Source: Apostichopus parvimensis
Taxonomy: Eukaryota > Echinodermata > Holothuroidea > Aspidochirotida > Stichopodidae
Reading direction: 5' to 3'
NCBI GenBank assembly: GCA_000934455.1
Contig: KN882886.1
Coordinates: 101,323 to 123,975, forward strand
DNA: 22,653 bases
Positions 1 through 22,653 of this stretch are shown in pieces. Each line of letters starts with the position of its first letter. The first letter of the stretch is position 1. Made by a program: the position numbers and the translations under genes. The notes below the pieces were generated by a model. The model saw only the letters and a list, made by a program, of their open reading frames with translations. It did not search any database and was not told the DNA's origin.

Positions 1-233
1 ATATATATAATCAGTGATATTTTGATACATAGTAAAACATAGATCTTTCTAAGCAGTAATTCCGTGACTGTATAAACGGCAGATGAACTTAGACATCAGG
101 CTATACAAGCATTACAATAAATAACAATCTGACACTGCTATGGCTCAAATTAATGAAGTGATGATGTAAACATTTGATTTGAAAACAAGCTTAGTTGTCT
201 TAGTTGTGGTGTGCAAATGTTTGAAAGTACTAC
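1..233. other. Intron after the transmembrane exon, left edge
   Basis: Begins with a short (TA)n run and is AT-rich. No exon is seen; the receptor gene continues to the left of position 1. Confidence 0.6.
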
Positions 234-14322
<14,089 letters not shown>

Positions 14323-15216
14323 TGTGATGGATCTAAAGAAAGAAAAAAATCACGGAGATTGAAAAACCATTTTGAAGATTCACAAAGAGAACAAACATGT
14401 TATGGTCTAATTGCATAAATACAATATATTCGACAGTACACACTGAGTATGGTAACGTCACTTACTTCATAGTGTGATGTGTAATACAGATCAACAAGTA
14501 TCTGCTAACCTCAACTGATTTCTTTTCATTTCATTTCAAATTGTTTAAATGAACAAATTCCTACCCAGGTATACCCTACATAGAGCATATTTTATATCAT
14601 TTAAGTTCAAATGACATTTTATATATACTGCCTGCATAATTGGGATTTATAAGTACTGATGAAGCATTATTCAAGTATTCTTAAGGTTGACTAATGTTAC
14701 AATTCACATAAAAAAATATACAGATCTGTAATAAAAAAAAAGAAAGATTAGAAGGATTAAACCAATGACTGATCAAACTTGAAAAGACACAGACCTAACT
14801 GGTTAGTAAAGAAAACATAGGAAAGATATCTGAAGAGGATTTTTAAGTACATTTGCATATATCTTCTCTGCTTGGTTTGACTTTACGAATGTGCTGTACA
14901 TTTAGGTAGAGATAAGGGCCTGCATGTCAACATCAATATTAAAAGAATGATCAAGAGCATCCAGAAGTAACTTTTCTACAAGATGATGCATGCATGAACA
15001 GGCCATATTGTAGAATACATACATTATTATCACAAATTGTGTTCATTTTTTAAACAAAAGACGAGTATCTGATCAACATTGTCTGAAGTCAAGATAATAC
15101 ATGCAACACATTTTTGAAGAATATGCAAATTATGGAAAGTAACGGTACGCCAAACACTTCATACAATGTTACAATAGGAAATAAGTTGGAACGTAAAAAT
15201 ATCTAAGAGAACATTA

Positions 15217-15420
15217 GTTTGAAGCAAATTCCATTAGTGTTTTAGTAATGCCTGCTACTTTATTACAAACATTATTAAGAAAATTCCACTTTAGATTTTC
15301 ATGAAAAGGAACTCCCACACACTTATGCCTGACTCGATGAATTCCAGTATTATTCATTCTTATATTTATATTTTTTAGCGTTTTATTCCTAGTATGAAAT
15401 ATAATAGAATTTGTTGTTTT
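15217..15420 (-). mobile_element. Degraded LINE reverse transcriptase fragment
   Basis: A 68-codon open frame without an ATG reads KTTNSIIFHTRNK...NINIRMN...VRHKCVGVPFHENLKWNF...VCNKVAGI. This follows the pattern after the catalytic region of non-LTR reverse transcriptases, K-T-N-x-I-F...I-x-I...V---K-LGV--D--L-W---I--V--K---GI. A stop directly upstream (in MFP*IRKTTN) shows that it is decayed. It sits in the presumed 5' UTR intron of the receptor. Confidence 0.6.
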
Positions 15421-15947
15421 CCGTATCTAAGGAAACATCAGTAATACACAACTATTCATGAACAGAACAGAGTACATTGTTCACGGTGCCTGTCCCTTCT
15501 GCCAACGAGCTTATGTTTCTACGCTCATACAAGATAGTTGTGAAGCATAACATAGATAACGTAGATAATACATAAAAATTCCAAAAAATTATTTCGAGTA
15601 GAACTTGTGAAATTAATATCAATACATGATGTCTTAGATATCACTAATCCAGTATTACACATTCCCTCTTAAACCATATGTACGGTATGTAGTTCGTGAT
15701 AAAGGCCTAGTATTTCTTGATCCACAGTATCAAAGCCTTAGATACATATACATTGAAAGCTACCAATGACATCTATAGAACAAACCTACAAATCATGCAG
15801 TGCAGTTTAACATCACAACAAACAATCCATTGATCAAAAGTAAGTTTTCATCCTTTTCTTAATCTTCTGTAGGCCTGCATATGGATAATGAAGTTTTGAG
15901 ACATGAGAAAGGCAACTTGAACAGCCTTGAGGGTCTCTTTGTCAGTG

Positions 15948-15959
15948 CCCCCCCCCCCC
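15948..15959. repeat. C12 homopolymer
   Basis: Twelve Cs follow GTCAGTG and precede ATAATG. It lies in the presumed 5' intron. Assembly length here is likely to be unreliable. Confidence 0.9.
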
Positions 15960-16195
15960 ATAATGCTTAGAAACAAACAATGTAGCAACAGTGACCGACC
16001 CTTCGCCTAACTTGTGCATCCATACCGTCGGACCGTTCTAACGTAGCCTACAGCAGGTCTACATTTGTCCAGATGAATCGAAATAATGACAGAAGGTAGG
16101 CTAAGCCTACTGTTTGAAACATTTCTTCAGTAAACACAACTTACAAGAGATTTTCGAAGACAGATTAACATTGAACCGTGTGTCCAACTGCTTAC

Positions 16196-16420
16196 CTTTC
16201 GCTCCTTATTGAATGCATAAATAAAGTCAATGAGAAGAAAAAGGTTCTGAGACTCGTAGAAATCCTAGCAAACCTGCAGCCGCAGCTCCTGGCGTTTTCC
16301 TTCGGGACACCTGTGTTGATGTGTTGAGTGTACTACAGTCGACTGTCATGCATGTTGACTAGAGCTTATACAGTAAGTGTCTGTGTTCCTTGCCGATTGA
16401 CGAGCGAATATGTACGTGTG
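16196..16420 (-). other. Possible noncoding first exon of the Tie-like receptor
   Basis: A strong donor (GAAAG|GTAAGCAG) ends at 16196, and the matching acceptor would be the one before 14332, leaving an intron of about 1.86 kb. The 16200-16420 stretch is less AT-rich than its surroundings. Its upstream end is only a guess, set about 30 bases downstream of the TATA-like box. No transcript evidence is available. Confidence 0.35.
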
Positions 16421-16444
16421 GACCGGAAAAACAATATACACCTT

Positions 16445-16455
16445 CGCTATATAAG
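16445..16455 (-). promoter_or_regulatory. TATA-like box upstream of the receptor
   Basis: The minus strand reads CTTATATAGCG. Its distance to the proposed first exon is right for a TATA box. TATA-like words are common in AT-rich DNA, and this one is also TATATAAG on the plus strand, so the direction is uncertain. Confidence 0.3.
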
Positions 16456-17459
16456 TAATGGAGCTGGTCAGATCTGGCGCTGTTTAGGAACACATACATG
16501 AGTTCATTCTAAAACTACCGTGGACTCAACAGATATCCGACAAGAAGGATTGAGTCTCGTTCGTATTCTGGGCATGTATGCAGAGAGAATACCAAGATAT
16601 TATAAATCTATAGTAAGCTATATTGAAATATAAAAATCACTGCATTGATCTCCCAGCTAGTTTTTAAAAATCATCAACATGAGGGTATATTTGTAGACAT
16701 ACACAAAATGCGTAATTGGCTTGCTATGTTTGGCAAGAAAAATGTTCTCCTTTTTACTCAATGCCCCACGATATTGAATGTATTATTCACTCATCAAACA
16801 TGAATCAAACATGTTTGCACTTACATTACCGACAGTGGATGAGTGTAAATGTTCCCTTTATTCACCTAGGTTGTTTCCCATGTTTATGGAAGTTCTGAAG
16901 TTAAAAACAGTTTGTACCAAAGGTACGATTGGTGTACAGTTCATATTATGTCAGTTCATATTATAAACGCTATCTGCGAATTCGATGTTCCAAAAGAGCG
17001 ACCTACTTAACAAAACTTTTTTACGTCACCAACAAGGAACGCCCAAAGTACCAAAATAATGACAAACACGTTAAGCATACATTGCACAACAAACGTTCGT
17101 AATATCACTGCCAGTGTTGGTGAGAAAGACGTTTTAGTGTTTGAAGCTAATACATTGTTTCTACATCTTAAAATTCCATTAGAGTAAGTATCCATGTGTT
17201 GTTTATCCATTGGACATCATTGTGAAATCACTTGGTCATTGTGATTTAATAAAAAGTTTGAATGAGAAAGAATTATTGAAATTTATTTAAATAAAAATCC
17301 TAACAAAAATTGAATAATAATACAATGGAAATTTGCCCTAACAGTATAAGAATAATGCCCGAGCTTAGATGTATTACTTACAGGGGTAAAATAAACGGTC
17401 CTTTGTGGTAAAGTGAATCTCATCGCATCACGTTCTTAACTCTGATGTATTATTCAATT
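16456..17459. other. Region between the receptor and the next gene
   Basis: About 1 kb. A 67-codon minus frame at 17007-17210 has one hydrophobic stretch but no good context. Two overlapping plus frames at 16716-16966 look like chance. No terminator-like or RNA feature is recognised. Confidence 0.5.
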
Positions 17460-17561
17460 TTATTTACGAATATCTTTAATGACTGGTCGTCCATCGAATG
17501 TTGTACCAGGCTTTCCTTTTGGTAGGGCATTTTCGAGTCTTAAAGTGTAGCATGAGATCCC
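17460..17561 (-). CDS. Terminal exon of an unrecognised gene
   Basis: A good acceptor (TTCACTCTAG|) opens a 102-nt frame of 33 codons plus a TAA stop. The peptide starts GISCYTLRLENALPKGKPGT and is basic near its end (IKDIRK). The stop codon lies inside an AATAAA hexamer, which could serve as the poly(A) signal. The frame is phase 0, matching the donor of the exon at 18009-18097. I do not recognise the family. Base composition is richer in GC than the flanks, as for the receptor exons. A weak internal donor (TTC|GTAAAT) could instead make this an internal exon. Confidence 0.45.
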   Translation of the reverse strand, partial: GISCYTLRLENALPKGKPGTTFDGRPVIKDIRK

Positions 17562-17922
17562 CTAGAGTGAATAATAATTAAAAAAAGATGTGAAACCACT
17601 GATCCCTTATAGCGTATCACCAGTATATGTAGGTCTAGTCTACCCACAACTCTGGAAATGTGATTTACAAGTGAACCGTGACATTTTGTTAGCATATGAA
17701 TTCAATAAAAATGGGCAAATTAAAAACCACTACATTGGATAAAGCCGAACGTTGGCCATTCACGGCACTTCAACGTTCAGTGTTGTTACGAAGACGGGTA
17801 CAAATTTGTGAGAAGAATTAAAGGAAAGTCAACTCAGATGAGATAGAGACGTTAGGTATAAGTTAACATAATTTAATTGCTTCATTGTTGCAATATCGAT
17901 AAATATTATAAATGAGGGATAC

Positions 17923-17940
17923 GTTACACACACACACATA
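17923..17940. repeat. Short (CA)n run
   Basis: About six CA units lie near the end of a GTTACACACACACACATACG stretch. It is in the proposed intron of the unrecognised minus-strand gene. Confidence 0.7.
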
Positions 17941-18008
17941 CGCCCATACCGGTACTTTACCGGTAAATTACACAGTATTAGGACTAAACTTACATAATCA
18001 CTACTTAC

Positions 18009-18097
18009 GCGCTCGTAGTAAGCGACATTTGTGAGTTCGCTTTCCAGAAGGAACGATTGCTTCCGAGAAGTTGGCGAGTTCGCTTTCCAGTAGGATC
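18009..18097 (-). CDS. Penultimate exon of the same unrecognised gene
   Basis: The 89-nt frame lies between an acceptor (ACCTAATTTCGAG|) and a strong donor (GAGCGC|GTAAGTAG). It enters in phase 1 and leaves in phase 0, and it contains SRKQSFLLESELTNVAYYER, which reads like coding sequence. An in-frame TAA just upstream of the acceptor shows that the exon cannot extend further. The DNA word GAGTTCGCTTTCCAG occurs twice within it, about 43 bases apart. Earlier exons of this gene were not found with confidence. Confidence 0.4.
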
Positions 18098-18376
18098 CTC
18101 GAAATTAGGTGAAAAGTAAGTGGCAAGTTTAACAGATCGAACATTAAAATCAGTCACGGGGCCATGTGATTTTCATTACAAATAACCTTCTGTCATCTGA
18201 CACGTGAGTGGCAGTTTCCTGTTTTTATGATGTTGTGTTCTGACCGAGCTACTTAATTGCATGTGTATTCAACTTGAACGTACTTTCATTCCAATGATAA
18301 CTATATAGATATTCAATCCTTTATCCTATGGTCAAACCGAGTACTGGTTCAGAAGGCGTGACCTACACGAGGTCGG

Positions 18377-18384
18377 TATAAAAG
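18377..18384 (+). promoter_or_regulatory. TATA-like box TATAAAAG
   Basis: A consensus TATAAAAG lies in a locally GC-richer stretch and could start a plus-strand transcript toward the ORF pair at 18957-19323. No supporting initiator or start codon was recognised. Confidence 0.2.
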
Positions 18385-18467
18385 AAACAGGTACATTTTG
18401 GGCGGGCTTCTTCGCTTAAAGCTTTGTACAAGTACCGGTAGGAACGACAGACCTCAAAAGGTTAACA

Positions 18468-18593
18468 GGTTACTTTGTGTTCATGCGTAAGTTGGGTTAC
18501 TTTGTGTTCCCGCATTTATATTATGTTACTGTGTGTTCCCGCAAGGCAGGGTTACTATTTGTTTTCCAAATGGAGGTTACCGTATATTTCCCG
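18468..18593. repeat. Five-copy degenerate minisatellite, 25-29 bp period
   Basis: The core GGTTACTTTGTGTTCCCGCA recurs with starts near 18468, 18495, 18524, 18550 and 18575, becoming more diverged to the right. It lies just downstream of a TATAAAAG on the plus strand. Confidence 0.65.
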
Positions 18594-20854
18594 TTCAGAA
18601 GAAGTATGAGATTTTGAGAACCAACCACTGCACGGGTTTCTGCAGTCAGTTATCCCGTAAGATATTCATATTGATATATTATCAGTGTGCGGTGTATGGT
18701 CATTTGTAAGCTTAGTTGCAATATGTATTCATTTTGAGCGAACAATTATTGTATACTCTTATCATACTGATATCATCATAGGTAAAAATTGGATATATTA
18801 CGTTACTGTAAATGCCAAGTTTCAACATTGACATTAATGTAATGTAAAATTGTGTATATTGCAATTGTGTATATTGTAATTATACCTTGAATTGTAAATA
18901 TTTGTCTCTAAATTGATTGCCGATCGTTATGTTACAGGTCTGATATTATTTACAGCAGAAGTGTCCGAATCCAGTGCAAGTATTGTATAGACAGCAGGTT
19001 GAAACGGTTGGAAAGGAAAGTCCTTTCAGCAATAGCGTCCAAATCTGCTAAATTATTTAGGGTATGTTTAACAGTTGAAGAGTGATAGGAAGAAACCCTC
19101 TCAGAAAACTCCCGAAAATAATTTGAGAAAGACGGGATACATCAGGACAGCGTCACTAAAGACAGTGAGAACGAGCATTCAGCTTTCTATACAGATTCTT
19201 TCGAATAAGATTCCACAGGTGATATCGTTAGCTCGGCCGTTACCGGATTTTGTGTCATATGGTTATTGTTCTGATGCTAAGATTCCACAGTTGCGTAATG
19301 CTCTTGCGCTGTATGGCTTTTGAAGGTAACATGTGTACAAACTTGTGAACATAATTTGAAATTTAAGACAGCCTCTTGAAAATAAGTATTTTACTTTTAG
19401 TATATGATATAGTAACTGCAAAGGTCAATAATTGTTTCAAAATTACTTCAATTTACCCAATCTTAGAACTACGCGAAGTTTCCATTCACGTCACAAGACT
19501 TAAAAGACCAACCTATTTGATGCCATATCTAACACATTCATCTCCTCTTGCAATTTAGGCACTTTTTCTAAGAACTTACCGGCGGATTAATATCGAATCT
19601 ACTTGGATTATTCCACTTTCTTATTTCCTATATAGCGCCGTAAACGTTGAGTTAATACTGCAGCAATCCCAGGTTTGGTGGTAAGCCGAGCAAAGATTCT
19701 AACACTTTTGGTGCTATTTAGAGCATGTACAGTATACACCGAAGGTAGATAATCTTGGTAAGTTGTCTTGGGCAATACATCATATTCTTGAAAAGATCGT
19801 CAGGATCTGCAGATTTGCTTAGATTTTTTCAAGTCTCAAAATCTTTTCTACTCATTAAATATATAGATCTTTTCATTCATAATTATAAACCATTCATTCA
19901 TAGGAAAAGGTAATCTGTCAAACACAAGATTAAAGTTTGAGTTATAGTCATTATACTGAACTAATGTTTAAATGAAAATTCCTCAGTTAGCTTAGGCCTA
20001 AATTCACTGTGTTACCATTGCCTTACGTTATCATAGGCATTAAACGGTCAGAGTCAGGGAAGTTTGGCAACAAGGTATTTCATAAGCCTCGAGACCTAAA
20101 TTAGCCTTCAGTGTTAAGGCAAATATATAACTCTTAGGCTGGCCCACTGTAGACGAAACATATATGTTAACCTTAAATGAATCATGGAACTAATGTAGCA
20201 AGGCTATTCAACTTATTCTTTCTGGAAATGTAGACATGCTGATTATGGAGCACTTGACATTTGAACTGGCAAGTATTACATGTAATCTCTCTGGGATCCT
20301 TGAAGTTTCTCAGATATTCCTATTATATCTTGGAGATACATATAAACCGTTTAGAGTTTACAGTAATCTATGGAACATGCATCTACAATCTCTCAACGAT
20401 GTCTCTCATCAGACCCATATTTCGAGGATCCTTACATTTCATTCAGGTTCATGTAACATGTTAAAGGTACGTTTTATCTCTCAGAGGTCATACAACATCT
20501 TTACAGAACATCAAGTATGTTATGTTTTGTTTGTAAACACATTTATTATATCGTGTTGTAATGACTACTACATAAACTTTAAGAAATACTACCTATGAAT
20601 ATATGTTCTCAGAGACAGTTCTCATAAAAATGGGGTAGACGGCTGTAAAACCAACTGTCTTATAAACAACATAAGATCTTTTTGTTAGAAGCGATTTCAG
20701 TGCTGTTCAGCAAATCTGTTGTATTTCATTACTAATATTAGATAAATATGTATTGCTTCCTTTCAACTTTCGGATTTGGTCACTAATAAGTCATCAATAT
20801 CTAAGCAAACTAAGTTTCTATAAACATCAGTATACAGCTGTAAAGGATCTGGAC
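18594..20854. other. Mostly uninterpreted AT-rich region
   Basis: Apart from the ORF pair at 18957-19323, I see a strong minus-strand donor (CCG|GTAAGTTC) near 19575 with a TATATAG about 55 bases upstream, which might be a first exon of the minus gene ending at 17460. A 120-codon plus frame at 20236-20598 has no recognisable motif. Confidence 0.35.
18957..19323 (+). other. Unrecognised coding-like ORF pair
   Basis: Frame one (about 18957-19078) contains CKYCIDSRLKRLERKVLSAI and ends in a stop. A second frame opens at about 19072 after a TAA, has no ATG, and runs to a TGA at 19323 with IPQVISLARPLPDFVSYGYC and IPQLRNALALYGF. The two could be one frame broken by an indel, or two exons whose boundaries I cannot place. 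Gag-like or other mobile-element origin is possible. Composition is richer in GC than the flanks. Confidence 0.25.
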
Positions 20855-21060
20855 ACAGGCGCGTAGCCAAGGGGGGGGGCCAAGGGGGCAGCCGCCCCCC
20901 CCCCCTTCAGCATTTTTTTAAATGTTTTTATGATATCGCTAGTATTTTCAAAAGAGAAAATGCTAAGATGCAACTTACAAGGCCTGGGAAGTGCCATTTC
21001 CAGCAATCTGGGAGGCATTTTCAGCCACAATTTTCTTGTACGCTTCGCGCCAACATAATT
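20855..21060. repeat. Probable dispersed repeat with G- and C-runs at its end
   Basis: The block begins GGCGCGTAGCCAAGGGGGG, continues with a run of about nine Gs, GGGGGCAGCCG and about eleven Cs, and ends near ACGCTTCGCGCCAAC. Ends reading GGCTACGCGCCTG next to G/C runs are frequent at the edges of dispersed repeats in marine invertebrate genomes, from memory. The 67-codon minus ORF over it is judged to be repeat-derived, not a gene. Confidence 0.45.
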
Positions 21061-22653
21061 GGGAACATAATTGTCATGTTACAGGGTGAATTTAGACAGC
21101 TGTTTCTGTTTTCAAAATGATCATCTTTACAGTCGTTTTAATTGTTGATTGGATATTTTAATACATTATTAAAAACTAAAAGTACTGTAGATACAAAAAG
21201 CCGGACTGATAACTGCGTTTTCAACGGTCTACAACATATTCAATTAATTCAGCACTCTTAAGGATATTATAAACCAAATTGATGATGTAATTAATTTATG
21301 GGTAAAATTAATTTATGCCCAATACATAACGAAGTTGACAAATCTCCTTTGAAGTTTTACATACAACAAATTATAGAATTTGTGCAAAGTGTTATTTGTT
21401 GAGAGTAAATGTATAACATGGTTACCATAAAATACTGTTTTGTGGTCTTGAAACAAACTTCAATCTGATAACATAAAGCTGCTTTTCATACTATTCCACA
21501 AAATTTATTAATCCTCTAGTCGAGGCAATGCATATATACTATAACTGCATGGGGCTCTCCAGCAATGACCAAACTCAACAGAGGGCGCTGTCACACTAGT
21601 CCTATCAGAACCGTAAATATACGGCTCTGAGTCCTATCTAGTTCTGCAGAACTTGGCAAAATGCAGTTTATGACTTCTGATAAAAACGAAGCCGTGTTTT
21701 GATCACTAGTAAGATACACAATTTGGTTCATAATTATTGAGAGAGGGATCTGTTGTAGTCTCAAGGCAAGCTACTTGTATCTAACTTGTATTTTCTAAAG
21801 CACTCTTTTCATTTGGCGAAACTGCATAAGAGGAACCGTGAACTAGTCAGTCACCCAGTGTGTAAGTGTAAAAGTTCACCAGGTGTGCTTGCACCTTGTG
21901 CGTGCTTTCACACGAGCATCCTACTTCAATTCACAATGTTAAACAGTACGGATGACACACATCAGAACCGATAGGATGGATTAGCTTATTTGTGTGAATT
22001 GCCTGATGTATGAGACACTGACATTTTCTAACTTACCAGCAGTCGAATCCCAATTAGACTGAGTATGATCAGCTTATTAAAATACAAAATTAAAAGAACA
22101 GCATACATATTAAAATATAGTTCAGTCCGTAATAACTTATGTAAAATTTTAAAGTACTCGTTTCCAGAAAGGTCACGTTATTGTTTTGTTTTTACTTCTA
22201 AAATGTTCTACCATGAAGCATTTTGTACTGTCTAGCAAGTTAAAGCAAACCAATAAATACAAACATACAAATCACATCATGCACTCTTTTGCATGATTTG
22301 ATTATTTTAAATCTCTAAAATACAACAATAAAAACTAATTTCAAAGAGGTGGTACGTGATATAGAAACAGAGGTTTTGTGGCTTCAATGGTAACATTCAA
22401 GAATACTAATAAAAGCCGCTCTGAAAAAAGATTGCAAAATGTAACACATTATTATTTGAATGAACACTAGTGAAAGCATTCTTCCATTTACTTTGGTCTT
22501 CTACAGTCTTAGTTGTAGAATTCTTTTCTTTTGTTATTACGGTCTGTAATATGTACATACACCTATATTGCAAGCAATATCAATAATACCCGCTGGACAG
22601 TAGTTTATTTTTCACAGTTTATGTATTATTGCCTTATGGGAATACAATGTTCC
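21061..22653. other. Right end, no gene seen
   Basis: AT-rich with short frames only. Small palindromes occur at 21611-21624 (CCGTAAATATACGG) and an imperfect hairpin near 22270-22300 around CATGCA/TGCATG. Neither has a clear role. Confidence 0.5.

Larger units (their letters stand above)
14333..16195. other. Presumed 5' UTR intron of the receptor
   Basis: Contains the LINE fragment at 15217-15420 and the C12 run. No other gene is visible. Whether it is an intron or upstream DNA depends on the proposed noncoding exon. Confidence 0.4.

Noticed and set aside
17007..17210. 67-codon minus ORF with a hydrophobic stretch
   Set aside because: No splice context or recognised family; hydrophobic stretches arise easily in T-rich frames.
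18340..18400. Possible coding start for the unrecognised minus gene (ATG followed by YLFLLYRPRV, phase 1)
   Set aside because: The phase would fit exon 18009-18097, but the donor (GTAG|GTCACG) is poor, so I do not call it.
20236..20598. 120-codon plus ORF, the second longest in the window
   Set aside because: No domain, no splice or promoter context, and composition like the AT-rich flanks; best explained as chance.
20827..21030. 67-codon minus ORF with poly-Gly/Ala/Pro
   Set aside because: It translates the G/C runs of a dispersed repeat.

Overview
The window is eukaryotic, AT-rich and intron-rich. Short exons with GT/AG splice sites, LINE remnants and a tetranucleotide microsatellite point to an invertebrate metazoan. 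The receptor family and the style of the repeats suggest a marine deuterostome, most likely an echinoderm. That placement is inference from memory, not a search.

The dominant feature is one gene on the minus strand, running from about 16.4 kb down to position 234 and off the left edge. I rebuilt 13 coding exons by hand from splice sites and reading phase. They join without a frameshift into 749 residues plus two bases. In order they encode a signal peptide, two immunoglobulin-like exons, two EGF exons with the spacing of vertebrate Tie1/Tie2(TEK) receptors, four more 8-cysteine EGF exons, two fibronectin type III domains and a transmembrane segment. This is the outside half of a Tie/TEK-like receptor. 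The tyrosine kinase expected for the family would lie beyond position 1 and is not seen here.

The most unusual structure is at 6.38-8.16 kb: seven copies of a one-exon EGF unit, six of them spaced about 265 bp apart. From 6.70 to 8.16 kb intact and decayed copies alternate. One duplication (unit about 530 bp) has its junction inside an exon, making a hybrid EGF domain, and it copied an exon whose splice donor was already dead. All these exons are phase 1-1, so gain or loss of one keeps the frame.

Upstream of the receptor, a strong acceptor 10 bases before the ATG and a donor at 16196 suggest a noncoding first exon with a TATA-like box near 16450. About 1 kb further right lie two phase-compatible minus-strand exons (18009-18097 and 17460-17561) that look like the 3' end of a second, unrecognised gene. 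The 18.4-22.65 kb region holds a short minisatellite, an uninterpreted plus-strand ORF pair, a dispersed repeat with long G and C runs, and otherwise AT-rich sequence with no gene I can support.

Most other open frames longer than 60 codons in the window look like chance ORFs in introns.
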